IMG/VR virus record: IMGVR_UViG_3300026097_000008
Coordinates: 62,001-126,000 of that record
Length of the DNA: 64,000 nt
DNA from: a virus
Reading direction: 5' to 3' (one strand)
Shown: positions 51,040-59,037 of the stretch, one piece after another
Position numbering within the stretch: position 1 is the first letter of the stretch
Layout of the letters: each line of letters opens with the position of its first letter
Made by a program: the position numbers and the translations under genes
Notes under the pieces: model-generated
Seen by the model: only the letters and a program-made list of their open reading frames with translations
Database searches by the model: none
Told to the model about the DNA's origin: nothing

Positions 51040-53345
51040 CTAGCTCTTACCCCTTGTAATAGATTACCGCTTGCACCTCTTAGTGCATCTACAGTTTTGT
51101 TGCCTGTTCTTGACATATTGTTATTTATTGAAACTAATTGTAACATACTTTGGTTAAGAGTGTCAAGTAATTGCTCCATGCGCTGGGTGCTTATAGCAGG
51201 ATCATCATTTATTGCGCTTTTCAATTCTTCAATTGTGTTAGTAAGATCGTTGCTAGTATTATTTTCGGGCATATTTTCTAGTCTAGATCGTAAGTTGTTG
51301 GCCATTTGCATCATAGAGCTTTGCATAGATACAGATTCACTTCTCATAGAAGGCATAATAGATCCCATTGCTTGTTGCATAGATGCTGATTCACTTTGCA
51401 TAGCTGTTTGCATTTTAGGTATATTATTTTCTATCACCTGTTGCATAGATGCTGATTCACTTTGCATAGCTGTTTGCATTTTAGGTATATTATTTTCTAT
51501 AACCTGTTGCATAGATGCTATTTCTTCTTGCATATTAGGAAGAATTACGCCATTTGCACCTGGAACAAATGTTTCTGGACCTTCTTCGCCTACAAGGTAA
51601 GATCTACCTGTGTTGACTGGACCGCCTAGAGCTCTTGCTCCGTCTCGTTGCACTCTAGCTTTGTCTAATGCACTTGCAACTTGATCAGAATTAAAACCTA
51701 AACCATTTAAAATATCAGGTAAATTTACAATTTCTGTACGCAAGGCATTAGTAGTAATTAAAGGTTTAAATAAACTTGTAAATGGACTTAGTTCAGCAAT
51801 TTCTGGATCTACTTCTCCAGGCGTTACTCCTTCGACTATACCTTTACCTATTTCGCCTGCGCCTATAGCTATTGAACTTATCGCCTTCAGCCCTTCGGCA
51901 GCAGAGTTCTGTAATTCAGTATTAGCACTTAGATTTCTTCCAATTTCTTGATTGATGCCGGCAGCACTATCAGCTAGTGCAACGGTTGCTATGTTTATTT
52001 CTCTAGATATTGCTTGCCCTTCTGCTTCTCCTCCTCTTTGAGCACCAACTCGATCTCTTGCTTCGGCTTGGAATCTTCTAGCAGCTTCGGCTTCGGTGAC
52101 GTCTCCAAACCCGCCTGTATATTTTTGTCCAGATGCTTCTGCTCTTTCGCGAGCCATTTGCGCTCGCATTTGTTCTATGCCTAGTCTAGTATTTTCAGTT
52201 TGTGCAAGATTGTCGGCTACAGTTTGTCCTACACCACTTACTTGACCTAAAGAAGCTGCCGCAGTATTAGTTGCACTTACATATTCAGATGCAGAAACTT
52301 GCACAGCTCTGTCAGCTTGTTCTCTAAGTCTTATTCGCTTGGTTTCTGCATCTTCTTCGCTTTTTAACACAGCTGCCATTTGCCTAATTTGTTCAGCTAC
52401 TTGAGGATTCATTGCAGCAAAATTCTTAGTAAGGTCACTCATAGGAGCACCAGATTGTATCATGTCTTGAAAAAATGCTTGAGCCTGCTGACCAGCAGGA
52501 GCTAGACCTGCAAATGCTTCGTCAAATCCTCCCTGGATTCCTTCAAGGCCTTGAGCTTCTAAGCGTCTCAGTGCAGCTATATTTCTACCATCACGTTGTG
52601 CGTCTACAAGGCTTTGGCGTTGCTGGTCTGCACTTTCGCCTGTAATTTCTGCCATATAAGCAAGATTTTCAGCCATATTTAGAGTAGCTTGAGCAACTTG
52701 ATCTGGCCCCATTCCTTCAAGCATTTGTTGACGTCTTAGAAGGTTTGCATTATCTAGCAAGAACTCGTTTGCTTGTTCTATAGTATATCCTAGGTTCATC
52801 ATTCCTCGGATAACTTGACCGTCTTCGAACATTGCACGAGATAATTCTGCAAATCTTTTAGCGCCGTTGTTTACACCTGTGCCTAACCCTGCCAAGGAAT
52901 CACTATTTTTACCAACTAGATCTGCAAATGCTTCTAAAGGCATTCTTGTATTAGCAGCAGCAGATCTTAATGCACCTAGGTCTCCATTAAACCCTGCACC
53001 TACTTTAGACAAAGCTTGAAAGGTAGCGTTTGTGTTGTCTAAGTATCCAACTACGCCTTGCACAGAATCGCCAAACAATCCAAGGATACCGCCTATAGCA
53101 GGCACTTCTTTTGCTAATCTATTAACATTTCCTGTAAAATCGCTTACAGATCCGCCTGCACGACTAACAAATCCTGTAAGGTCGCCAAAAGCACCTTCTA
53201 ATTCTTTTGTCTTTTGTCCAAATTTTAAAGAAGATTTGTCAGAGGACGCCCTAGGCTGGGATAGGGTTGATCCTTGCTGCCTTAATGATTTTGCAAGGGC
53301 TTCTATGCTTTCGGGAGATAGATTTACTTCTTCTGTTGCTGACAT
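51036..53345 (-). CDS. Tail tape-measure protein
   Basis: 769 residues, helical and Ala/Gln/Met-rich. Near residue 570 it has the tape-measure signature ARALGGPVNTGRSYLVGEEG followed by PETFVPGANG, common to C-terminal parts of many phage tape measures. A hydrophobic segment at about 80-100 (VPAIGGILGLFGDSVQGVVG) suits membrane insertion at DNA injection. At 51375-51515 a 22-residue unit (SMQQVIENNIPKMQTAMQSESA) is repeated in tandem. The adjacent, divergent gp26/gp51-type chaperone gene supports the call. In T4 the counterpart is gp29. It sets tail length by its own length. Confidence 0.85.
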   Translation of the reverse strand: MSATEEVNLSPESIEALAKSLRQQGSTLSQPRASSDKSSLKFGQKTKELEGAFGDLTGFVSRAGGSVSDFTGNVNRLAKEVPAIGGILGLFGDSVQGVVGYLDNTNATFQALSKVGAGFNGDLGALRSAAANTRMPLEAFADLVGKNSDSLAGLGTGVNNGAKRFAELSRAMFEDGQVIRGMMNLGYTIEQANEFLLDNANLLRRQQMLEGMGPDQVAQATLNMAENLAYMAEITGESADQQRQSLVDAQRDGRNIAALRRLEAQGLEGIQGGFDEAFAGLAPAGQQAQAFFQDMIQSGAPMSDLTKNFAAMNPQVAEQIRQMAAVLKSEEDAETKRIRLREQADRAVQVSASEYVSATNTAAASLGQVSGVGQTVADNLAQTENTRLGIEQMRAQMARERAEASGQKYTGGFGDVTEAEAARRFQAEARDRVGAQRGGEAEGQAISREINIATVALADSAAGINQEIGRNLSANTELQNSAAEGLKAISSIAIGAGEIGKGIVEGVTPGEVDPEIAELSPFTSLFKPLITTNALRTEIVNLPDILNGLGFNSDQVASALDKARVQRDGARALGGPVNTGRSYLVGEEGPETFVPGANGVILPNMQEEIASMQQVIENNIPKMQTAMQSESASMQQVIENNIPKMQTAMQSESASMQQAMGSIMPSMRSESVSMQSSMMQMANNLRSRLENMPENNTSNDLTNTIEELKSAINDDPAISTQRMEQLLDTLNQSMLQLVSINNNMSRTGNKTVDALRGASGNLLQGVRAR
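51375..51515 (-). repeat. 66-base direct repeat within the tape-measure gene
   Basis: Two almost identical 66-base units, with a partial third, begin at 51375, 51441 and 51507. They encode 22 residues each. One unit change would alter tail length by an integral number of helical turns. The near-identity of the DNA suggests recent duplication. Confidence 0.85.
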
Positions 53346-53381
53346 TTGTATTCCAAATTAAAATATACGTACTTAATTTAT

Positions 53382-53390
53382 TATAAATAC
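53382..53390 (+). promoter_or_regulatory. T4-type late promoter (rightward)
   Basis: TATAAATAC, a full match to the T4 late consensus, about 30 bases before the ATG at 53420. The expected start of transcription near 53395 lies next to that of the leftward promoter. Confidence 0.75.
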
Positions 53391-53400
53391 TTGTACAATG

Positions 53401-53408
53401 TATTTAGC
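53401..53408 (-). promoter_or_regulatory. T4-type late promoter (leftward)
   Basis: GCTAAATA on the minus strand, about 55 bases before the tape-measure ATG at 53345. The core differs from TATAAATA in its first two bases but matches other sites here, such as that before gp48. It lies to the right of the rightward promoter, so the two start sites nearly coincide. Confidence 0.5.
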
Positions 53409-53419
53409 GAGATTATAAT

Positions 53420-54286
53420 ATGAGTAGTTTTCTTCAAAATTATCAAAGACAACCTAAACTTTTTATAGATTTACCTAGTAAAGGAAAATACTATGATGCG
53501 TCTATTGTAGAAGATGAACAGTATGTGCAAATTCCTGTATTTGGAATGAATGCAATGGACGAAATTATGTTTAAAACTCCTGATGCATTGTTCGGAGGCG
53601 AAGCTACAGCACAAGTTATACAGAGTTGTATTCCTACAATTAAAGAACCGTGGAAGCTAGTAGGCTTTGATATTGATTTTATTTTAATTGCAATAAGAAT
53701 TGCTACCTACGGCGACGATATGGCTGTATCAACACAATGCCCTAAATGTGCAGAAAGAACAGAAAACAACCTAAGTTTAACCAACATGATTCAAACTTAT
53801 GAAACTTTTCCAGTTGATCATAGCTTTTCTATAGACGATCTAACATTTAATCTTAAGCCTTTGACATATAAGCAAATGACAGATTTTAGTATCGAAAACT
53901 ACACTTACGAACGGCAACTTTTACAAATTGCTCAACAAACAGAAATGTCTGATGATGATAAAAATAAAGCAACACAAGACATATACAATAAAATTAACGA
54001 CTTAAATTTGCGTGTTGCTATTTCATATGTTAAATCTATTTCTAACAATACAGAAGCAGAAACTAATATTGAAAATATAACACAATTTATTATTCAAAAT
54101 GACGCTGTTTTTTATAATAATTTAAAAGACAGTGTATTTGAACTAAGCAATCGTTGGCGTGTTCCTAAAATGACTGCACAGTGTGCAAATGAAGAATGTA
54201 ATCATGAGTATGAATCAAAAGTAGAATTGGATTACTCAAATTTTTTCGGACTCAAATTCTTACACTCTCGGAATCTGATCTCTTAA
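53420..54286 (+). CDS. gp26: gp26-type baseplate/tail chaperone protein
   Basis: 288 residues. The N-terminus (LFIDLPSKGKYYDASIVEDE, MNAMDEIMFKTPDALFGGEA) is typical of the T4 gp26/gp51 baseplate family. It has a zinc-ribbon-like pair of Cys clusters, CPKC near 112 and CANEEC near 270. It is transcribed away from the tape-measure gene, as tail chaperones usually lie beside it. The last codons include A-AAT-TTT-TTC, a slippery site that leads into an open -1 frame (see the next two entries). The function is assembly of the baseplate hub or chaperoning of the tape measure; the latter is inferred from analogy to lambda gpG/gpGT. Confidence 0.85.
   Translation: MSSFLQNYQRQPKLFIDLPSKGKYYDASIVEDEQYVQIPVFGMNAMDEIMFKTPDALFGGEATAQVIQSCIPTIKEPWKLVGFDIDFILIAIRIATYGDDMAVSTQCPKCAERTENNLSLTNMIQTYETFPVDHSFSIDDLTFNLKPLTYKQMTDFSIENYTYERQLLQIAQQTEMSDDDKNKATQDIYNKINDLNLRVAISYVKSISNNTEAETNIENITQFIIQNDAVFYNNLKDSVFELSNRWRVPKMTAQCANEECNHEYESKVELDYSNFFGLKFLHSRNLIS
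54238..54247 (+). promoter_or_regulatory. Probable programmed -1 ribosomal frameshift site
   Basis: In the gp26 frame the bases read TCA-AAT-TTT-TTC. This contains two overlapping slippery heptamers of the form X-XXY-YYZ: A-AAT-TTT and T-TTT-TTC. A -1 shift here avoids the TAA at 54284-54286 and continues to the TAA at 54478-54480. No ATG lies at the start of the -1 frame, so frameshifting is the simplest route of expression. Confidence 0.75.
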
Positions 54287-54480
54287 GTTTAGTAGACGAT
54301 TACGAAAACGATGTAAAACGTATCAAAGACGAACGTTATAGGTTGGGTTGGTATATGAGAGGTTCAATAACATATCAAAATCTAATGTATAATATTACTA
54401 GAGATGATATTGAAATCTTAAACAATATTATCAAAGATAATATAGAAGCTACAGAAAAAACTAGATTGCCTTTAATTTAA
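54247..54480 (+). CDS. gp51-type extension in the -1 frame of gp26
   Basis: 78 codons, including the stop, open in the -1 frame after the slippery site. The sequence ILTLSESDLLSLVDDYENDV, KRIKDERYRLGWYMRGSITY and IIKDNIEATEKTRLPLI is strongly reminiscent of the small baseplate hub assembly protein region in marine T4-like phages. It has no early initiation codon; the first ATG is 33 codons in, inside WYMRG. The fused product would be 353 residues. In T4 genes 26 and 51 are adjacent, which fits. It ends 3 bases before the opposing gene's stop. Confidence 0.75.
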   Translation, partial: RTQILTLSESDLLSLVDDYENDVKRIKDERYRLGWYMRGSITYQNLMYNITRDDIEILNNIIKDNIEATEKTRLPLI

Positions 54481-54483
54481 TTC

Positions 54484-55782
54484 TTATCCAGGATCTCCTG
54501 AACGCATAATTTCTTTTGCTTCTTCTTTTCCGCGCTTATAAGCAGCTTGCATTTTTGGATTTGATTTAATAAAGTCTTTAATAATTGCTTTTGCTTTGTT
54601 AGGATTTATTGCATTATTCTTGTTTTCTGTATAGGTTATACTATCTCTTACAATATCTCCTGCATCGTCGGCACCGGCTATTCCCCCTAACCAGTCTAGA
54701 CGTTCGCCAAACCATTGTTGAGTTCCGTCAACTGCTAGTGCAGTTCCTAAAATTCTTGCAGGGTTCATTAGAGGTCCAGACATGTTGTTTTCTAACCAAT
54801 CATTAATTCCTAAAGATTCAAATAACTGATACAATGCCATAGTGCCGCCTACTACAAAGGCACCGCCTGCAACAAGTGATAATATAGCACCAACCCCGCC
54901 AGTGCCTATAGAAAATCCTGTAAGCAAGGCGAATGCTGTCCATCCTCCTGCTAGTACAATGCTTATAACAGCTTCAACTATTAATTGATTAAATCTTTCT
55001 ACAGCTTCTAAATATGCTCTACTTACGCCTGGTGTAAGATTACCGTTTTCTAAACCTGTTAAAAATGCTTGGCGTCCTGCTTTATCAACATTATTAGCAT
55101 CGTTTTTTATAGCTCGTAAATAAGCATCCAGTTGATCTTCGAAAGCAGATATATTAATTGCAGAATTTAAAACTACAGCAATTTTTGTACTAAAAAGTGC
55201 CTTAAGTGTTGAAGCTACACGTGATCCTAAAGCGTCTAATATTTTTCCTAATAAACCTTTTGGAGGATCGTCTGGAGTATCAGGAGTATCTGGTTTAGCA
55301 GTAGGCTTTACTTTATCATCTCCAGGACGTACATCTTTACCAGCAGCCGAATTGCGAATACGTTCTGCTTCTGCATCTGCTGCTGCAATCTGTGCTCTAG
55401 TATATGATTGACCATTTACCTTAATTTTTCCGTGTCTAGACAACTTTCTTTGTTGGCTTCTACTAAGACTATCACTTGTAGGTGTGCCAGGTTTAACACC
55501 TGCTTTTAATTCACCAGGATCTTTAGGAGTATCAGTAGGTGTTGCAGGACCAACTTTAGGAGCATCGCCTTTAGGCTGATCTACGATTGGAGTTGGCGCT
55601 TTTGCACCAGGCAACATTTCCTTAGCTCGTATTTCAGCAGCATATCTGTTAGATGCAATAGATGTTTTTCCATCAGGAGCAGTAATTTTTATCTGTCCGT
55701 CATCAAGTGTATCAAAAGAAAATCCTTGAAGTGGTCCTTTTTTTACAATAGTTTTTGCTTCTGTTATTTGATATACCTTCAT
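54484..55782 (-). CDS. Protein with central membrane segments, unknown function
   Basis: 432 residues. A conserved-looking start MKVYQITEA is followed by a disordered Pro/Lys/Asp-rich region (about 65-180) with DTPDTPDDPPKG. Residues about 265-320 hold one or two hydrophobic helices rich in Gly and Ala (ISIVLAGGWTAFALLTGFSI, then GAILSLVAGGAFVVGGTMAL). The C-terminus is basic. I do not know the family. The layout of a charged lead, flexible linker and membrane helices suits a virion protein ejected into the host or a tail-tip pore, which is speculation. A late promoter precedes it. Convergent with the frameshift gene, without a visible terminator. Confidence 0.65.
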   Translation of the reverse strand: MKVYQITEAKTIVKKGPLQGFSFDTLDDGQIKITAPDGKTSIASNRYAAEIRAKEMLPGAKAPTPIVDQPKGDAPKVGPATPTDTPKDPGELKAGVKPGTPTSDSLSRSQQRKLSRHGKIKVNGQSYTRAQIAAADAEAERIRNSAAGKDVRPGDDKVKPTAKPDTPDTPDDPPKGLLGKILDALGSRVASTLKALFSTKIAVVLNSAINISAFEDQLDAYLRAIKNDANNVDKAGRQAFLTGLENGNLTPGVSRAYLEAVERFNQLIVEAVISIVLAGGWTAFALLTGFSIGTGGVGAILSLVAGGAFVVGGTMALYQLFESLGINDWLENNMSGPLMNPARILGTALAVDGTQQWFGERLDWLGGIAGADDAGDIVRDSITYTENKNNAINPNKAKAIIKDFIKSNPKMQAAYKRGKEEAKEIMRSGDPG

Positions 55783-55807
55783 AATCGTCCTTCGATATTG
55801 TTAAGTA

Positions 55808-55815
55808 TATTTATG
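55808..55815 (-). promoter_or_regulatory. T4-type late promoter
   Basis: CATAAATA on the minus strand, about 30 bases before the ATG at 55782 and downstream of the hairpin-rich non-coding stretch. It separates expression of the membrane-segment protein from that stretch. Confidence 0.65.
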
Positions 55816-55819
55816 TCTC

Positions 55820-56388
55820 AACTTCGTTGATCCAAGTTTTCGCTATCGCTCAAACTGTTTACTTCGTAATTAATTATGTGATATATTATTTGAAACGCAT
55901 TATTACGAAGTAATAATGTTTAAGTTTCATGTAGATTGTTTCAGTCAGACGGAACCTGTTACGGTTCCATCTAATCTCAAAAATAGCTTCATGTGAGTTC
56001 GCCACCAGCCGAGACTTGGAAGTAGGTGTTTTCTGCTACACAATGGGCTCTGACCTTTCCCAACCTACGTCGACATCACATAATGCGCATTTATTTGCAC
56101 TTTATCTGTAAAAATACAAGTTAAAGTGCAAATGATTGCACACTATGCTACCTTCCGCTTCGTTCCTGTTGCTAAGAAGTTTTTGTGTGTAATTTGCAGT
56201 TTTTCGAATGACAGCAATTCATCCTATGTCAATACGTTGGGCATATGGTTCGAACCCTCAGACTCACTTCCATTTTTCAGGATACTAGGATCTACCTAGG
56301 GGAGTGTCTCAACATGTTACGTGTGCTCCGATCAAGGATGCTTTTTCCACAGCGGTATTACAATCTGGCCCGCTAACCTTATGTGCTG
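55820..56388 (-). ncRNA. Hairpin-rich 570-nt non-coding stretch, candidate large structured RNA
   Basis: No credible gene lies here on either strand. Strong stems are visible: 55898-55918 (9 bp, GAA loop), 55945-55956 with 55963-55974 (12 bp), 56094-56104 with 56122-56132 (11 bp), and TACTAGGATCTACCTAG near 56282-56298. In the 12-bp stem two pairs are G-U in minus-strand RNA but A-C in plus-strand RNA, which supports minus orientation. A sequence GGTTCGAACC near 56250 mimics a T-loop but no tRNA can be built around it. No terminator or strong promoter is obvious. Alternatives are a replication or packaging site, or a riboregulator. Confidence 0.5.
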
Positions 56389-56625
56389 TTATATGCTGCC
56401 TTTTGGTAACCATGTAACAAATTTGCCGTTGCAATCGTTACATATTACTTTGCCTGCGTGTGGGCCTAAATCTAACTTTATAACTTGCCAGTTGTGATTT
56501 TCGTGGATGCCTAACTTGATATCTTTCTTAGGTTTTTTCTTTTTCAATTGATTGCGTTCAATTGCTTCGGCATAGTGATCTATCTTATCGTATTGATTAC
56601 GTTTTTGATGATTTAACTTTGCCAT
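56389..56625 (-). CDS. Small basic protein with zinc-ribbon-like Cys pair
   Basis: 78 residues. The N-terminal half is basic (QLKKKKPKKDIKLG). The C-terminal half reads HNWQVIKLDLGPHAGKVICNDCNGKFVTWLP, where His plus CNDC suggests a small metal-binding fold of the type His-x(n)-Cys-x2-Cys. It probably binds nucleic acid. Its start lies 29 bases inside the 3' end of the upstream GIY-YIG-like gene. It is last in the gp47-gp46 early operon. No named family. Confidence 0.65.
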   Translation of the reverse strand: MAKLNHQKRNQYDKIDHYAEAIERNQLKKKKPKKDIKLGIHENHNWQVIKLDLGPHAGKVICNDCNGKFVTWLPKGSI

Positions 56626-57043
56626 GTTCTAAAAGTGCCGTCCTAAGTTTTTCTGACCCGCCTACTCTAACATTAATAATACCATTGTAGTATTCATCTG
56701 TTTCAAGTACACGCCTGTCAAATTGTTCTCTTGCCTCTATGTAGGACATTTCGCCCCTACCTTTACATAGGTATAATATTTCTCTTGTGAAGTTTTCTGG
56801 GCCTAGTGCTGCAACGTCAGCATTGAGTCTATCAGATGATCCCCAATAGTCTTTCCAATCGCTTTCTTTTGTGCCGCGCCTTTTATTTTTCTTGCCTTTG
56901 AGTGGAGGTTTGGTAGTTTTAAATTTTGCAAGTTTTTTGCCTATATATTTTTGCCCAGTAGTTAGATTGGTTATGAGATAAACAAAACCTTCGTATTCGT
57001 CTGGTATTGTTTCTATTACTTTGCCTTGATAAGTCCACTCCAT
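56597..57043 (-). CDS. GIY-YIG-like endonuclease
   Basis: 148 residues. The N-terminal motif EGFVYLITNLTTGQKYIGKK corresponds to the two short strands of the GIY-YIG nuclease fold (here VYL and KYIG) with a following Lys-rich segment and a DWKDYWGSS loop. The Glu of the catalytic helix may be in MSYIEAREQFDRRVL. Such proteins in T4-like phages are homing or structure-specific endonucleases. A free-standing homing role is possible, but proximity to gp46 and gp47 also fits DNA repair. Preceded by a small helical protein gene. Confidence 0.75.
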   Translation of the reverse strand: MEWTYQGKVIETIPDEYEGFVYLITNLTTGQKYIGKKLAKFKTTKPPLKGKKNKRRGTKESDWKDYWGSSDRLNADVAALGPENFTREILYLCKGRGEMSYIEAREQFDRRVLETDEYYNGIINVRVGGSEKLRTALLEHGKVKSSKT

Positions 57044-57067
57044 GCGTGTACTTACCGATTGCCTATG

Positions 57068-57265
57068 TTATTTGCTTTCTATCTTGGTTTGATGCTTTTC
57101 GTGTATTTCTTCCATGCGGGCCTTTGCAAGTTCTCGTATTTTTCTTAACCAACGCCTTGCTTCTCTGTGTGTTCGCACACTATTTCGAGCCTCAAACTTT
57201 TCGTTTGCCTTAAAATAGGCCATGTATGCCTTTGTTAGTTGATCGTGTGTATCGTCTTCAATCAT
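57068..57265 (-). CDS. Small charged helical protein
   Basis: 65 residues, nearly all helix, rich in Arg, Lys and Glu (RTHREARRWLRKIRELAKAR). Its start overlaps the gp46 stop (TAATG), so it is co-translated with the nuclease subunit. Not recognised; possibly an accessory to the recombination nuclease or a nucleic-acid-binding peptide. Confidence 0.65.
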   Translation of the reverse strand: MIEDDTHDQLTKAYMAYFKANEKFEARNSVRTHREARRWLRKIRELAKARMEEIHEKHQTKIESK

Positions 57266-59037
57266 TAATCTACAATGTCTATGTCATTTGCATATGACGT
57301 AAAGCCATTCTCCTTCACAACTTTCATAACATGATTAACTCTTCCAACTAATTCGTCTTTGTGCGAGATTAGATAGACATTTTTATCACGTTCGCGCCCC
57401 ATTTTCTTAAGGACGCTTAGTGCATTTTCTACACCAGCGGTATCCATACCGCTATCGATAAGTTCGTCAATGAACAGTAAGTTAATGTTTTGATATAAAC
57501 TTTCCCAAACATCTCTAAATGCAAAGCTCATACCTAATATAAGTCTGTTGCGCTCACCACGACTCAGATTATCAAAGTCTAGATCCTGACCTAACTGTGT
57601 AATTTCAACGTTTAGATCATTTTGGAATACAACTTGATGCGGCAGACCCAAACGATCGAGATAGTATGTAAGTCTATTGTTTAGATATGCGAGATTTTGA
57701 TCAATAATTTTCTTACGTATAAAACTATCTTTGTTTGTAAGAAGTTTAAGCAAAAATTCTTGGTGTTCCTTAAAGCTTGTAAGATCATTTACAGGCATCC
57801 AGTCAATATCTTGTAGTGCAGTTTCTGTCAGATCGTTAATTTGTTCTTGATAAGGATCTGCTTCTGTTTGCTTTGCTTCTAATGTTTGTTTTAAACTATC
57901 AACATTCTGTCTATGTTCGTAAGCTTCTTTAGCAGTTTCATAAAATGTATTAGGACGTCCGTTGATATCGCCAATTTCACCTAATCCTGCAAGAACATCT
58001 TGTAGTTTTGTACTAACTTCGGTTTGATATGCTATTGCATCGTTTAATTCTTTAGTTTTTCTAGACAAAATTTCTTCTTTTTTGTCTGCGTGAAGCTCTT
58101 GTCCGCAAGTATAACATGTAGCATCGTCAAGATTTGAGATGTCTTTTTCTGCTTTTTCAACACTTTTATCAGCACGTAATAGTGCCGAGTCCAGTGTGCT
58201 TTTTTCCTTATTAAGAGCCAAAATAGCATTGTTCATTTCTGTCCAATTAGACAGTTTTTCGTGTGCTTCTAGCTCGGCATCAATATCTAGTTTTTCTAAT
58301 TGTGCAATACCCTGTGATAATTTTTCACAATCTTGCTTCTGTTTAGATTGCCAAGCACGTTGTCTACCTTCTAATGTGCTAATGCTTTCATTAATTTTTT
58401 CATTAGCTGTTTGAATTGCATTAATTTTTGCAGTTTCCTCTGTGATTGCTTCTTTGGTCACACGAACTTGTTCTTTAAGTGCTTCTGCCTTTTCTGTAAG
58501 AATCGTAATACCTAACAATTGTTCGATAATAGCACGTTGATCATTTGCTCGCATACTTAAGAACGGCTCAGTGTAGGTATTAAGTGCAACAATATGCTTA
58601 AACATATCGTGACTCATGTTTAGTAAGTCATTAATAAATTCTTGTGTTTTACGACTATCGCCTTGCGATTCATCGATCATTTCTTGTTCTTGATCATTAA
58701 TATAAAACTTAAGAACGTTAGGCGAACGTCCTCTTTCAATACGATAATCTTGTCCATCTTTCTCAAAATGCAAAGTCACTAACATTCCCTTGCTATTTGT
58801 CTTATTAATAAGATTATTACGCTTGATGTTAGTCAATGCAGTACCGTATAATGCATACGATAGTGCATTAATAATAGTTGTTTTACCAGTACCATTGCGG
58901 GATCCGCTGTCGTCTCCGCCTTGATCTAGATTTTCACCTAGCACAAGTGTTAATTGTTCTCTATTAAAGTCAACAGCTTGAGTTTGATTGCCCACGCTCA
59001 TAAAATTCTTGACGGTAAGATCTTTAATTTTTATCAT
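57265..59037 (-). CDS. gp46: Recombination endonuclease subunit gp46 (Rad50-like)
   Basis: 590 residues. The Walker A motif GSRNGTGKTT is at 45-54, preceded by a Gly/Asp-rich insert (GENLDQGGDD) characteristic of marine forms. Long coiled coils flank a zinc hook CYTC (Cys307, Cys310). The C-terminal lobe carries the ABC signature LSRGERNRLILGMS and Walker B LLFIDELIDSGMD, then an LSKK-like H-loop region ending in LISHKDEL. It forms the ATPase arms of the Mre11/Rad50-type complex with gp47, processing DNA ends for recombination-dependent replication and host DNA breakdown. Starts within the gp47 stop (ATGA). Confidence 0.95.
   Translation of the reverse strand: MIKIKDLTVKNFMSVGNQTQAVDFNREQLTLVLGENLDQGGDDSGSRNGTGKTTIINALSYALYGTALTNIKRNNLINKTNSKGMLVTLHFEKDGQDYRIERGRSPNVLKFYINDQEQEMIDESQGDSRKTQEFINDLLNMSHDMFKHIVALNTYTEPFLSMRANDQRAIIEQLLGITILTEKAEALKEQVRVTKEAITEETAKINAIQTANEKINESISTLEGRQRAWQSKQKQDCEKLSQGIAQLEKLDIDAELEAHEKLSNWTEMNNAILALNKEKSTLDSALLRADKSVEKAEKDISNLDDATCYTCGQELHADKKEEILSRKTKELNDAIAYQTEVSTKLQDVLAGLGEIGDINGRPNTFYETAKEAYEHRQNVDSLKQTLEAKQTEADPYQEQINDLTETALQDIDWMPVNDLTSFKEHQEFLLKLLTNKDSFIRKKIIDQNLAYLNNRLTYYLDRLGLPHQVVFQNDLNVEITQLGQDLDFDNLSRGERNRLILGMSFAFRDVWESLYQNINLLFIDELIDSGMDTAGVENALSVLKKMGRERDKNVYLISHKDELVGRVNHVMKVVKENGFTSYANDIDIVD

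Noticed and set aside
56220-56290. T-loop-like GGTTCGAACC suggesting a tRNA
   Set aside because: On neither strand do the bases flanking TTCGAAC form a 5-bp T-stem, and no acceptor or anticodon arm can be paired around it.
55820-56388. Group I intron or RNase P RNA
   Set aside because: I could not find the conserved P7/G-binding core or the RNase P GAGGAAAGTCC-type element, and both flanking genes are complete, so nothing is interrupted.
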